A stretch of 64,000 nucleotides of DNA from Albidovulum denitrificans (GTDB lineage Bacteria; Pseudomonadota; Alphaproteobacteria; Rhodobacterales; Rhodobacteraceae). The stretch lies in contig NZ_PVEP01000001.1 of assembly GCF_002973535.1 (NCBI RefSeq), positions 620,001 to 684,000 on the forward strand, written 5' to 3'. Below the pieces are notes generated by a model. That model was given only the letters and a program-made list of their open reading frames with translations, ran no database searches and was not told the DNA's origin. Of the stretch, positions 18,066 through 27,137 are shown piece after piece. Numbering within the stretch: the first letter of the stretch is position 1; each line of letters opens with the position of its first letter. Both the position numbers and the translations under genes were made by a program.

Positions 18066-20099
18066 ATGACCGACGACGCCCTCGTGATCTTCACCCCCTC
18101 GGGCAAAAGGGGGCGGTTTCCGTTGGGAACGCCGGTCCTCACGGCCGCGCGGCAATTGGGGGTGGACCTCGACAGCGTCTGCGGCGGGCGCGGCATCTGC
18201 TCCAAATGCCAGATCACGCCGGGCTATGGTGAGTTTCCCAAGCATGGCGTCACCGTCACCGAAGCCGCGCTGTCGGAATGGAATGAGGTCGAGGCGCGCT
18301 ATGACCGGATCCGGGGCCTGAAAGAGGGCCGCCGCCTCGGCTGTCAGGCCAAGGTGATGGGCGATGTGGTCATCGACGTACCGCCCGAAAGCCAGGTCCA
18401 CCGCCAGGTGATCCGCAAATCCGCCACCGCGCGGGCGATCACCATGCACCCGGCGACGCATGCCTATTACGTCGAGGTGGCCGAACCCGACATGCACGAA
18501 CCCTCGGGCGATTTTCAGCGCCTCTGCGTGGCGCTGAAGGACCAGTGGCAGATCGAGGGGGTAGAGGCCGACCCCGCCCTTCTGCGCCGCTTGCAACCGA
18601 TCCTGCGCAAGGGCGAATGGAAGGTGACGGTGATCCTTTACAAGGACCACCACGACAAGGTGCGCATCATCGACATCCATCCCGGTTTCTGGGAGGGGCG
18701 GCTTTACGGCCTTGCCATCGACCTCGGGTCCACCACCATCGCGGCGCATCTGTGCGACCTGCGCAATGGCAATGTGCTGGCCTCATCCGGCCTGATGAAC
18801 CCGCAGATCCGCTTTGGCGAGGACCTGATGAGCCGGGTCAGCTACGCGATGATGAACCCCGGCGGCGACCGCGAAATGACCAATGCCGTGCGCTCGGCGA
18901 TCAACGAACTGGCGCTGGCGATTGCGACCGAGGGCGGCATCGACCCGATGCTGATCGTGGAAACGGTCTTTGTCTGCAACCCGGTGATGCACCACCTGCT
19001 TCTGGGCATCGACCCGGTTGAGCTTGGTCAGGCACCGTTTGCGCTTGCGACCTCGGAAAGCCTGTCGATCCCGGCGCGCGATCTGGACCTTCTGTCGATC
19101 CACGAAAACGCGCGGGTCTATATCCTGCCCTGCATCGCGGGCCATGTCGGCGCCGATTGCGCCGCCGTCGCGCTGTCGGAAGAGCCCTACACCTCCGAGG
19201 ACATCGCCCTGATCGTCGATGTCGGCACCAATGCCGAGATCCTTCTGGGCAACAAGGACCGGGTTCTGGCCTGCTCCTCGCCCACCGGGCCTGCCTTCGA
19301 GGGCGCGCAGATTTCCTCCGGCCAACGCGCCGCACCCGGCGCCATCGAGCGGGTGGAGATCGACGCCGAAACGAAGGAACCGCGCTTCCGCGTCATCGGC
19401 TGCGATCTTTGGTCCGACGATCCGGGCTTTGCCGCCGCCACCGCGCAGACCGGCATCACCGGCATCTGCGGGTCGGGCATCATCGAGGTGGTGGCGGAAA
19501 TGCGCATGGCGGGGCTGGTCGACCCTTCGGGCCTGATCGGATCGGCCGAACAGACCGGGACGGCGCGGTCGGTGCCGCAGGGGCGGACCCATGCCTATGT
19601 GCTTCATGACGGCACCGCCGAGGGCGGGCCGCTCATCACCGTGACGCAGGGTGACATTCGCGCCATCCAGCTTGCCAAATCGGCGCTTTACGCGGGCGCG
19701 CGGTTGTTGATGGACGAATTGGGCATCGAAACGGTGGACCGCGTCGTGCTGGCGGGCGCCTTCGGGGCGCATATCTCCCCCAAGCACGCGATGGTGCTGG
19801 GCATGATCCCCGACTGCCCGCTGGACAAGGTCACCTCGGCCGGAAACGCCGCCGGCACCGGCGCGCGGATCGCGCTTTGCGACACCTCCGCCCGCGCCGC
19901 GATCGAACGCGAGGTCGGCAATATCCACAAGGTCGAAACCGCCATCGAGCCGCGCTTTCAGGAGCACTTCGTGGCCGCCAACGCGATCCCCCATGCCACC
20001 GCCCCCTTCCCGGAGCTTGGCAAGATCGTGACCCTGCCCGATGTCAGCTTCAACACCGCGGGCGGTGGCGAGGGCGGCCGCAGGCGGCGGCGCGGGTAA
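18066..20099 (+). CDS. ASKHA-domain protein with N-terminal 2Fe-2S domain (corrinoid activation protein, RACo/RamA-like, DUF4445)
   Basis: This 677-residue cytoplasmic protein has an N-terminal plant-type 2Fe-2S ferredoxin domain with Cys39, Cys45, Cys48 (CGGRGICSKC) and Cys93. A linker domain and a C-terminal ASKHA ATPase domain with LAIDLGSTTIAAHL and VDVGTNAEILLG follow. Family members (RACo, RamA) use ATP to re-reduce inactive Co(II) corrinoid proteins. In related Rhodobacterales such a protein has been linked to reactivation of a methionine synthase lacking its own reactivation domain; that is recalled knowledge. No corrinoid protein or methyltransferase lies nearby here. The ATG at 18066 begins MTDDALVIFTPSGKRG. 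Confidence 0.9.
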   Translation: MTDDALVIFTPSGKRGRFPLGTPVLTAARQLGVDLDSVCGGRGICSKCQITPGYGEFPKHGVTVTEAALSEWNEVEARYDRIRGLKEGRRLGCQAKVMGDVVIDVPPESQVHRQVIRKSATARAITMHPATHAYYVEVAEPDMHEPSGDFQRLCVALKDQWQIEGVEADPALLRRLQPILRKGEWKVTVILYKDHHDKVRIIDIHPGFWEGRLYGLAIDLGSTTIAAHLCDLRNGNVLASSGLMNPQIRFGEDLMSRVSYAMMNPGGDREMTNAVRSAINELALAIATEGGIDPMLIVETVFVCNPVMHHLLLGIDPVELGQAPFALATSESLSIPARDLDLLSIHENARVYILPCIAGHVGADCAAVALSEEPYTSEDIALIVDVGTNAEILLGNKDRVLACSSPTGPAFEGAQISSGQRAAPGAIERVEIDAETKEPRFRVIGCDLWSDDPGFAAATAQTGITGICGSGIIEVVAEMRMAGLVDPSGLIGSAEQTGTARSVPQGRTHAYVLHDGTAEGGPLITVTQGDIRAIQLAKSALYAGARLLMDELGIETVDRVVLAGAFGAHISPKHAMVLGMIPDCPLDKVTSAGNAAGTGARIALCDTSARAAIEREVGNIHKVETAIEPRFQEHFVAANAIPHATAPFPELGKIVTLPDVSFNTAGGGEGGRRRRRG

Positions 20100-20111
20100 C
20101 GCGGGCCCTCC

Positions 20112-20160
20112 GTGGGGGCGCTGCCCCCACACCCCCGGAGTATTTTCGCAACGAAGAAGC
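20112..20160 (+). repeat. 3'-end repeat motif, copy C
   Basis: A perfect 8-bp hairpin (GTGGGGGC/GCCCCCAC, 20112-20130, 3-base loop) is followed by GGAGTATTTTCGCAACGAAG and AAGC (20137-20160). It starts 12 bases after the stop of the corrinoid-activator-like gene and matches copies A and B in layout. Confidence 0.7.
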
Positions 20161-20170
20161 AGCAGCGGCT

Positions 20171-21253
20171 TCAGGCGCTCCACCGTTTGAGCAGCGCGTC
20201 GGCGTCAAGCGGGCCTTCGGTCGTCTCCGCGATTTCCCCCGGCGTGCGCGACAGGCGCGGCGCGGGGGCGGGCTGGGTCCGTCCGCCGGGGGTGACATAG
20301 GTCTCGCGCGCGGCGTTGTGGCGGTGCAAGGGCGCCTCGGCGATGGTCAGGACCGGCGTCAGGCAGGCGTCGGAGCCTTCCATGAGGGCCGTCCACTCCT
20401 CCCGCGTTCGTTCGGCCAGACGCGCGGCGACGATGGCGCGCAGGTCCGGCCAGCGGGCGCGGTCCCACTGATCGGGCAGCGCTTCGGGATCGATATCCGC
20501 CAGACGCAGGAACTCGGCCCAGAACTTCGCCTCGATGGCGCCAAGCGCGACGAAACCACCGCATTTGCAGCGATAGACGCCGTAGAAGGGCGCCGCCCCG
20601 TCGAGGATATTCGCCTCGCGGTGATCGGACCAAAGCCCGCCCGCCGCCATCCCCTGCATCATCGCCATCAGATGCGCCGCGCCATCGCTGATCGCGGCAT
20701 CGACGACCTGCCCCCGCCCGGTCCGCGCCGCATCGAAAAAGGCGCAGACCATGCCGAAGGCGAGATACATCGCCCCGCCGCCGAAATCGCCCAGCAGGTT
20801 CAGGGGCGGCACCGGGCGATCCCTGGTCCCGATCGCATGAAGCGCGCCGGACAGCGAGATGTAGTTGATGTCATGCCCCGCCGCATGCGCGAGCGGCCCC
20901 GCCTGCCCCCAGCCCGTCATCCGGCCATAGACGAGGCGCGGGTTGTCGGGGAAGTCGCCGGGGCCGAGGCCGAGGCGTTCCATCACGCCGGGCCGCATCC
21001 CCTCGATCAGCCCGTCCGCGGCCCCGATCAGCCGCCGCGCGATGGCGCGCCCTTCATCGGATTTCAGGTCAAGGGGCAGCGCGCCGCGCCCCCGGTCAAG
21101 GATGTCATGCTCGAGCCCCAGAAGGTGGCGGTTGCCGGGCCGTTCGATCCTGACGACCTCTGCCCCCATATCGGCCAGCGTCATGGCCGCGAAGGGCGTC
21201 GGGCCAAGGCCCGCGATCTCGACGATGCGAAGCCCGTCAAGCGGCCCGGTCAT
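20171..21253 (-). CDS. Alpha-methylacyl-CoA racemase-like CaiB/BaiF CoA-transferase family protein
   Basis: This 360-residue class III CoA-transferase-fold enzyme has the hallmarks of alpha-methylacyl-CoA racemase: His127 in [13 protein letters not shown] and Asp156 in [11 protein letters not shown] correspond to the catalytic His126/Asp156 of the mycobacterial enzyme. It would interconvert 2-methylacyl-CoA epimers before beta-oxidation. The ATG at 21253 overlaps the stop of the ABC-F gene by four bases, so the two are co-translated although their functions look unrelated. The longer frame start ten codons upstream is not needed. Confidence 0.93.
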   Translation of the reverse strand: MTGPLDGLRIVEIAGLGPTPFAAMTLADMGAEVVRIERPGNRHLLGLEHDILDRGRGALPLDLKSDEGRAIARRLIGAADGLIEGMRPGVMERLGLGPGDFPDNPRLVYGRMTGWGQAGPLAHAAGHDINYISLSGALHAIGTRDRPVPPLNLLGDFGGGAMYLAFGMVCAFFDAARTGRGQVVDAAISDGAAHLMAMMQGMAAGGLWSDHREANILDGAAPFYGVYRCKCGGFVALGAIEAKFWAEFLRLADIDPEALPDQWDRARWPDLRAIVAARLAERTREEWTALMEGSDACLTPVLTIAEAPLHRHNAARETYVTPGGRTQPAPAPRLSRTPGEIAETTEGPLDADALLKRWSA

Positions 21254-23061
21254 GTCGCGGCCTTTTCTTCCAGCATCAGCCATTCCTCCTCGGCCGCCGC
21301 CAGCGCCGCCTGCCGCTCCGCCAACCCTTCCGAGGCTTTGCGGAACTTTTCCGGCGCGGTCGTGAAGAGCGCCGGGTCAGAGAGGAAGGTGGAGAGCTTG
21401 CCGATCTCGGCCTCCAGCCGCTCGATCACGCCGGGCAGCGCCTCAAGCCGGTGTTTTTCCGTGAACGTAAGGCCTTGCGCGGCACTCTTCACCTTCGGTT
21501 CTGCCGCAGGCGCGGGTTTCGCGGCGGGTTTCGCCGCCTTCACCGGGGCGTCATCCCCGCGCTGCGCCTGGTAATCGGTCCAGCCGCCCGCATAGACCAC
21601 CGCGCGCCCGTCGCCCTCCAGCGCCACGGTCGTCGTCGCCACCCGGTCGATGAAATCGCGGTCGTGGCTGACCAGCAGCACGGTCCCGTCATAATCGCCA
21701 AGGATGTCCTGCAACAGGTCCAGCGTCTCCACATCCAGATCGTTCGTCGGCTCATCGAGGATCAGAAGGTTCGACGGCTTCGCCATGATCCGCGCCAGCA
21801 AAAGCCGCGCCCTTTCACCGCCCGAAAGCGAGCCGATCGGCGCACGCGCCTGCGCCTCATCGAAAAGGAAATCCTTCAGATAGGCCACGACATGCTTCGG
21901 CGTGCCGCGCACCATGACCTGATCGGACCGCCCGGAAACGCGCATCTCGGGATCGTTCACCAACCCGTCCCAAAGCGTCATGCCCAGATCCAGCGCCGCG
22001 CGCGCCTGATCGAAAACGGCGATGTCGAGATTCGTCCCCAGACGCACCGATCCCGCATCCGGCGCGACCTCGCCCACCAGCATCTTCAGAAGCGTCGTCT
22101 TGCCGACGCCATTCGGCCCGACAAAGGCTACCCGATCACCACGCAGCACCTTCAGATCGAAGGGCCGCAGGATCAGCTTCTCGCCGAAAGCCTTTGAGAT
22201 TCCTTTCGCCTCGATCACCAGCTTGCCCGACACCTGACCGGAGTCCAGCGCCATGTCGGCCGTTCCCTGCCGCCGGATCATCGCCGCGCGTTCGGCCCGC
22301 ATCGCCTGAAGCGCCCTGACCCGGCCCATGTTCCGCTTGCGTCGCGCCGAAATCCCTTCGACCGCCCAACGCGCCTCGGCCTTGATCCGGCGGTCGAGCT
22401 TGTGGCGCGCCAGATCCTCCTCGGCCCAGGTCGTCTCACGCCAGTCCTCGAAGGCCTCGAAGCCCTTCTCGTTGCGCCGCACCTCGCCCCGGTCGATCCA
22501 GAGCGTCGCCTTGGTCAGCGCCCGCAGAAAGGCGCGGTCGTGGGAGATGATGACATAGGCCGCGCGCGTCTCGCGCAGCTGATCCTCCAGCCAGCGGATC
22601 GCCTGAATATCCAGATGGTTGGTCGGCTCATCCAGCAGCATCAGTTCCGGCGCCTCGGCCAGCAACTTCGCCAGCGCGGCGCGCCGCCGCTCCCCGCCCG
22701 AGGCCGATGTGACCGGGGTCGCGGGATCGAACTTCAACCCCTCGGCCACCACCGCGACCTTGTACCCTTCCCCCTCCGGCAGGGCCGAGGCGGCGAAATC
22801 GCCGAGCGTCGCGAAGGCGGTCAGGTCCGGCTCCTGCTCCATATAGCCGACGCTCACCCCCGGCGGCACGACGCGGCCCCCCGCATCCGCTTCCACAAGC
22901 CCCGCCATCACCTTCATCAGCGTCGATTTGCCCGACCCGTTGCGCCCGACAAGCGCCACGCGGTCGGCAGGCTGGACGACAAGGTCAAGCCCGTCAAACA
23001 CCGGCGTGCCGCCGAAGGTCAGGGAGATGCCGGAAAGCTGAAGAAGAGGTGCGCGTGCCAT
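21250..23061 (-). CDS. ABC-F family ATPase, Uup-like
   Basis: This soluble 603-residue protein has two ABC cassettes and no membrane segments, as in ABC-F translation factors. Walker A motifs are GRNGSGKST and GPNGVGKTT, and the signatures are [12 protein letters not shown] and [14 protein letters not shown]. Walker B motifs [10 protein letters not shown] and [11 protein letters not shown] are ABC-F-typical. A basic linker joins the halves, and a C-terminal charged coiled coil (about the last 80 residues) resembles the DNA-binding tail of Uup. Uup acts in ribosome or DNA metabolism. ispG is upstream on the same strand. Confidence 0.93.
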   Translation of the reverse strand: MARAPLLQLSGISLTFGGTPVFDGLDLVVQPADRVALVGRNGSGKSTLMKVMAGLVEADAGGRVVPPGVSVGYMEQEPDLTAFATLGDFAASALPEGEGYKVAVVAEGLKFDPATPVTSASGGERRRAALAKLLAEAPELMLLDEPTNHLDIQAIRWLEDQLRETRAAYVIISHDRAFLRALTKATLWIDRGEVRRNEKGFEAFEDWRETTWAEEDLARHKLDRRIKAEARWAVEGISARRKRNMGRVRALQAMRAERAAMIRRQGTADMALDSGQVSGKLVIEAKGISKAFGEKLILRPFDLKVLRGDRVAFVGPNGVGKTTLLKMLVGEVAPDAGSVRLGTNLDIAVFDQARAALDLGMTLWDGLVNDPEMRVSGRSDQVMVRGTPKHVVAYLKDFLFDEAQARAPIGSLSGGERARLLLARIMAKPSNLLILDEPTNDLDVETLDLLQDILGDYDGTVLLVSHDRDFIDRVATTTVALEGDGRAVVYAGGWTDYQAQRGDDAPVKAAKPAAKPAPAAEPKVKSAAQGLTFTEKHRLEALPGVIERLEAEIGKLSTFLSDPALFTTAPEKFRKASEGLAERQAALAAAEEEWLMLEEKAAT

Positions 23062-23104
23062 GGCGCCTCAGCTAATCCGCCGCCGCCGGGCCGTCAACGT
23101 CCCT

Positions 23105-23172
23105 GCTTTCATCTTGCCGGAAATACCTCGGGGGGGTGTCCATTGGTGCGCCATTGGTCCGAGGACCAATGG
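23105..23172 (-). repeat. 3'-end repeat motif, copy D (divergent)
   Basis: On the minus strand, 18 bases after the ispG stop, a 9-bp hairpin (CCATTGGTC/GACCAATGG, 23151-23172) is followed, after a C-rich spacer, by GAGGTATTTCCGGCAAGATG and AAAGC (23129 down to 23105). The tail is more degenerate than copies A-C but keeps GTATTT, CAA-GA-GAA-like spacing and the position behind a gene. CCATTGGT also occurs a second time next to the hairpin. Confidence 0.5.
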
Positions 23173-23190
23173 ACGACGGGGCTGGCCCCG

Positions 23191-24312
23191 CTACTCCGCC
23201 GCCTCTTTCGCGGCCTCGAGCTCCGCCGCGCGGCCTTCGACCAGTTCGACGATATGGTCGATCATCTGGTCATTCGTCATCTTGTGGCTCTGCCGTCCGG
23301 CGACATAGACCATGCCGGCCCCCGCGCCACCGCCGGTAAAGCCGAAATCGGTCATCAGCGCCTCGCCCGGCCCGTTCACCACGCAACCGATGATCGACAG
23401 CGACATCGGCGTCTTGATGTGTTCCAGCCGCTTTTCCAGCGTCTCGACCGTCTTGATGACGTCAAAGCCCTGCCGCGCGCAGGTCGGGCAGGAGATGATC
23501 TGGACGCCCCGCGTCCGCAGGCCCAGCGATTTCAGGATCTCGTACCCGACCTTCACCTCTTCCACCGGATCGGCCGACAGCGACACGCGGATCGTGTCGC
23601 CGATCCCAGACCAGAGCAGGTTGCCGAGCCCGATCGCCGATTTCACCGTCCCGGCGACAAGGCCCCCGGCCTCGGTGATGCCCAGATGGATCGGGGCGTC
23701 CGTCGCCTCGGCCAGTTGCTGATAGGCGGCGGCGGCAAGGAAGACGTCAGAGGCCTTGCAGGAGATCTTGAATTCGTGAAAATCGTTGTCCTGCAACAGC
23801 TTGATATGATCAAGCCCGCTTTCCACCATCGCGTCCGGGCAGGGTTCGCCGTATTTTTCCAACAGATGCCGTTCCAGCGACCCCGCATTCACCCCGATGC
23901 GGATCGAGCAATTGTGGTCCTTCGCCGCCCGCACGACCTCGGCCACCCGTTTCGCATCACCGATATTGCCGGGGTTGATGCGCAGGCAGGCGGCGCCCGC
24001 CTCGGCCGCCTCGATGGCGCGGCGGTAGTGGAAATGGATGTCCGCGACGATCGGCACCGGGCTTTCGGCGACGATCTGGCGCAGCGCGCGGGTCGAGGCT
24101 TCATCGGGGGTGGAGATGCGGACGATGTCGGCCCCGGCCCCGGCGGCGCGCTGGACCTGCTCCACCGTCGCCTTGACGTCGGTCGTCAGCGTGTTGGTCA
24201 TCGTCTGAACCGTGATCGGCGCATCGCCCCCCACGGGGACATTGCCCACCATGATCTGCCGGGACGTGCGGCGCGCAATGTCGCGCCACGGTCGGATGGG
24301 GTTGTGAGACAT
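23191..24312 (-). CDS. ispG: 4-hydroxy-3-methylbut-2-en-1-yl diphosphate synthase IspG (GcpE)
   Basis: This 373-residue enzyme of the methylerythritol phosphate pathway reductively converts the cyclic diphosphate MEcPP to HMBPP for isoprenoid synthesis. Ligands of its 4Fe-4S cluster are visible: Cys275 and Cys278 ([10 protein letters not shown]), Cys310 (GCVVNGPGE) and Glu317. The N-terminal TIM barrel contains VQTMTNT and RINPGNIG. The length matches E. coli IspG (372). A RodZ-like gene lies upstream on the same strand, a gene order frequent in proteobacteria. Confidence 0.98.
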   Translation of the reverse strand: MSHNPIRPWRDIARRTSRQIMVGNVPVGGDAPITVQTMTNTLTTDVKATVEQVQRAAGAGADIVRISTPDEASTRALRQIVAESPVPIVADIHFHYRRAIEAAEAGAACLRINPGNIGDAKRVAEVVRAAKDHNCSIRIGVNAGSLERHLLEKYGEPCPDAMVESGLDHIKLLQDNDFHEFKISCKASDVFLAAAAYQQLAEATDAPIHLGITEAGGLVAGTVKSAIGLGNLLWSGIGDTIRVSLSADPVEEVKVGYEILKSLGLRTRGVQIISCPTCARQGFDVIKTVETLEKRLEHIKTPMSLSIIGCVVNGPGEALMTDFGFTGGGAGAGMVYVAGRQSHKMTNDQMIDHIVELVEGRAAELEAAKEAAE

Positions 24313-24379
24313 GGGGCTTCCCGCCGCTATTCGCTGTCACGCCCTAGATAGTCGGTGCGGCCCGGCGCGGCAACCGGCG

Positions 24380-25612
24380 CTATTCCGTCGGGGCCAGGGC
24401 GCCGGTCATGCCCGCCGCGTCGGCGGTGGCGAATTTCGCCAGATCGGCGTCCTGGGTCATGTCGGCGACCGCATAGGCCGTGGTCAGCGCATCGGGCGAC
24501 AGGGTGACGTTCTTGGTCACCGATCCGCGCGCGCCCGCCGGACCGTAGGTCTGGCCGTTCACGGCGAAATAAAGCGCCCCGGATTCGCCCACGCGCAGCA
24601 CCGGCGCCTCCTCAAGCTTTGGCAGGGCATAGCGTTCGCCCGCGTCCAGAACCTTTTCGAAGATCGTGGTGCCATCGGCCGAGGTCACGCGGACCCAGGC
24701 CGGGCGCACCGCCAGAAGCTCCACCTGCGGCGCATCGGGGGCGACGACCTGCACCGGCGTATCCCCCAGCGCGAGTTTCACCGCCGCGTTGACGGCATCT
24801 TCGGCATCGGCCTGCGGAACGGCATCGGCCAGCGCGCCCACGGTGCGCGGGTCGATGGCGGCGATGGGACCGTCGCGGGCGACAAGGACGGGAACGTCCA
24901 GCGCCTCGGGCCGGTAGAGGCGGTCGAAGGCCTCGGGCTGCGGCGCCTCATCGGTGGCGGGGCGTTGGGCCAGCGCGATCTCCGTCGCCTCGGCCTGGTT
25001 TGCGGCCTTGCCGCCTGCCGAAGACAGCGGATCAAGCTCTGCCACCACGCCCGGCGCCTGATCGACGGGGGCAAGCTGCACCTTCTGCACCTCGTTCAGG
25101 ACCGTCCAGCCGCCATAGCCCAGACCGCCGATCAGGATCAGCAGCACGGCGATGGAGCCGATGGCGCCCGGCTGGATGCCCGACCAGACGCTTTCCCCCT
25201 GCGGCACGAAGGGCGCCTTGGGATTGGCCAGCGGATCGGCATAGGCGGTCGCCAGAACGCCCACGGATTTCTTCGGACCAGAGGCGGCGGCGGACATGCC
25301 ATGGGAGACGGTGAAATTCGCCTCTTCGCAGAAGCGCTGAAACGCCCATTCCGGGTCCATGCCCAGATAGCGCGCGTAGGACCGGACATAGCCCGCGACG
25401 AAACCCGGCGTTTCGAACGCCGAGACGTCGCAATTCTCGATCGCGGCAATGTAACTTGCCTTGATCTTCAATTCGCGCTGAACGTCGAGAAGGGATTTGG
25501 CCATCGTCGCGCGTTCGCCGCGCATGGTGTCGCCAAGGCGCACCTCGAAATCGTCAAACCCTTTGGGTTTGCTCTCTTCCTGCGTCGAAGGAGGAGTCCT
25601 CCGCCCGATCAT
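24380..25612 (-). CDS. RodZ-like helix-turn-helix membrane protein (HTH_25, DUF4115)
   Basis: This 410-residue bitopic protein of the RodZ type links the cytoskeleton to cell-wall synthesis in rods. The N-terminal HTH_25 domain (about residues 20-100) shows ELKIKASYIAAIENCD and FVAGYVRSYARYLGMD. One transmembrane helix follows (GSIAVLLILIGGLGYGGW, near residue 170-190), then a Pro/Ala-rich linker and a C-terminal periplasmic domain with the DUF4115 signature VRVTSADGTTIFEKVLDAGE. Position upstream of ispG supports the call. Whether it controls shape here is inferred. Confidence 0.88.
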   Translation of the reverse strand: MIGRRTPPSTQEESKPKGFDDFEVRLGDTMRGERATMAKSLLDVQRELKIKASYIAAIENCDVSAFETPGFVAGYVRSYARYLGMDPEWAFQRFCEEANFTVSHGMSAAASGPKKSVGVLATAYADPLANPKAPFVPQGESVWSGIQPGAIGSIAVLLILIGGLGYGGWTVLNEVQKVQLAPVDQAPGVVAELDPLSSAGGKAANQAEATEIALAQRPATDEAPQPEAFDRLYRPEALDVPVLVARDGPIAAIDPRTVGALADAVPQADAEDAVNAAVKLALGDTPVQVVAPDAPQVELLAVRPAWVRVTSADGTTIFEKVLDAGERYALPKLEEAPVLRVGESGALYFAVNGQTYGPAGARGSVTKNVTLSPDALTTAYAVADMTQDADLAKFATADAAGMTGALAPTE

Positions 25613-25720
25613 CCCGCTGCCCCGTACTATCCCCAGACGGCCGACGATTCGTCGCCCTTTATGCCGTCCTATTGTTCAACTGTTACCACAGGGCAAGGCC
25701 GAATGCGACCGTTCATGCCC

Positions 25721-26944
25721 TCAGGCAGAGAGTTCAGCACGATTCAGCGCACAGTGCGACCAGAGTTTGTCCATCGCGCGGACAAGATGGTCGATATCGC
25801 CCGAAGAATGGACAGGCGACGGCGTGAAGCGCAGACGTTCCGTCCCGCGCGGAACGGTCGGGAAGTTGATCGGCTGAACGTAGATCCCGTAATGCTCAAG
25901 CAGCATGTCCGAGATTTTCTTGCAATGCACCGGATCGCCGACATGGACCGGCACGATATGGGTGCCATGGTCGATGATCGGCAGGCCAAGCGCCTTCAGC
26001 CGCATTTTCAGGATGCGGGCATGTTCCTGTTGCTTGTCGCGCAGGCCCTGATCGGTCTTGAGGTGCCGGACCGAAGCCGCCGCCCCCGCCGCGACCGCGG
26101 GCGGGATCGAGGTGGTGAAGATGAAGCCCGGCGCATAGGACCGGATCGCGTCGCACATCTTGGCGGTGGAGGCGATGTAGCCGCCCATCACGCCATAGGC
26201 CTTGGCCAGCGTCGCGTTGATGATGTCGATGCGCCCCATCAGGCCCAGCTTTTCGGCCACGCCCGCGCCACGGGGGCCGTACATGCCCACGGCGTGAACC
26301 TCATCGAGATAGGTCAGCGCGTTGAATTCGTCCGCCAGATCGCAGATCGCCTCCATCGGGCTGATGTCGCCATCCATGGAATAGATCGATTCGAAGGCGA
26401 TCAGCTTCGGCGCGGCGGGATCGTCGGCCTGCAAAAGCTCGCGCAGATGGGCCACGTCGTTGTGGCGGAAGATGCGCTTGGCACCGCCGTTGCGACGCAC
26501 GCCCTCGATCATCGAGGCATGGTTCAGCGCGTCGGAATAGATGATGAGGCCGGGGAAAAGCTTCGGCAGGGTCGAAAGCGTGGCGTCGTTGGCGATATAG
26601 GCCGAGGTGAAGACCAGCGCCGCTTCCTTCTGATGCAGGTCGGCCAGTTCGGCCTCAAGCCGCTTGTGATAGACCGTGGTGCCGGAAATGTTGCGCGTCC
26701 CGCCCGACCCGGCGCCGGTGGCGTCCAGCGCCTCGTGCATCGCCTGCAACACCACCGGGTGCTGGCCCATGCCGAGGTAATCGTTGCCGCACCAGACGGT
26801 GATTTCCTGTTCGGACCCGTCGGGGCGCGACCAGATCGCCTTGGGGAACTGACCCTTGCGCCGCTCGATGTCGATGAAGGTGCGGTACCGGCCTTCGTCG
26901 TGAAGCCGCTTCAGCGCCTGGTCGATCTGTGCGTCGTAGTTCAT
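25721..26944 (-). CDS. hemA: 5-aminolevulinate synthase
   Basis: This is a 407-residue PLP enzyme that condenses glycine with succinyl-CoA to 5-aminolevulinate, the first step of tetrapyrrole synthesis in alphaproteobacteria. The length equals Rhodobacter sphaeroides HemA and the sequence agrees throughout from memory ([48 protein letters not shown]). The PLP lysine is Lys248 ([11 protein letters not shown]). The start [11 protein letters not shown] at 26944 matches the family; the longer open frame is artificial. An FNR-type box lies about 60 bases upstream. Confidence 0.98.
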   Translation of the reverse strand: MNYDAQIDQALKRLHDEGRYRTFIDIERRKGQFPKAIWSRPDGSEQEITVWCGNDYLGMGQHPVVLQAMHEALDATGAGSGGTRNISGTTVYHKRLEAELADLHQKEAALVFTSAYIANDATLSTLPKLFPGLIIYSDALNHASMIEGVRRNGGAKRIFRHNDVAHLRELLQADDPAAPKLIAFESIYSMDGDISPMEAICDLADEFNALTYLDEVHAVGMYGPRGAGVAEKLGLMGRIDIINATLAKAYGVMGGYIASTAKMCDAIRSYAPGFIFTTSIPPAVAAGAAASVRHLKTDQGLRDKQQEHARILKMRLKALGLPIIDHGTHIVPVHVGDPVHCKKISDMLLEHYGIYVQPINFPTVPRGTERLRFTPSPVHSSGDIDHLVRAMDKLWSHCALNRAELSA

Positions 26945-27004
26945 GTCTGTCTCCCGGCCCTTGTTCCTTACCCTCGGGCTTAGAGCCCCTGTTCGCATTC
27001 CACA

Positions 27005-27018
27005 TTGATAAAGGTCAA
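27005..27018 (-). promoter_or_regulatory. FNR/FnrL-type box upstream of hemA
   Basis: TTGAT-AAAG-GTCAA matches the FNR consensus TTGAT-N4-ATCAA at nine of ten positions. A possible -10 element (CTCTAA on the minus strand, 26985-26980) has its centre about 29 bases downstream of the box centre, the spacing of a class II activated promoter. hemA starts at 26944. FnrL control of hemA is established for R. sphaeroides; here it is predicted. Confidence 0.65.
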
Positions 27019-27137
27019 GTCGCGATCCCGTCAGTGTACAAATTGCCGCCCCCCTTTCCCTTGGGGGGCCTCGCCCTCTGGACACCACCGGCGGCATCGC
27101 TAGGGTTGCCGCGAACCCGCAAGAAGGAGCGCGCCCC

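Noticed and set aside
22402-24351. 649-residue plus-strand frame across the ABC-F and ispG genes
   Set aside because: It is a shadow frame opposite two confident genes and has no domain content.
24311-26983. 890-residue open frame on the plus strand opposite RodZ-like and hemA genes
   Set aside because: It crosses two well-supported minus-strand genes, and its composition is that of an antisense frame.
27049-27068. CCCCCC/GGGGGG hairpin before the M20 peptidase gene as a riboswitch
   Set aside because: A single 6-bp stem with no conserved ligand-binding core is not enough; it may only affect leader stability.
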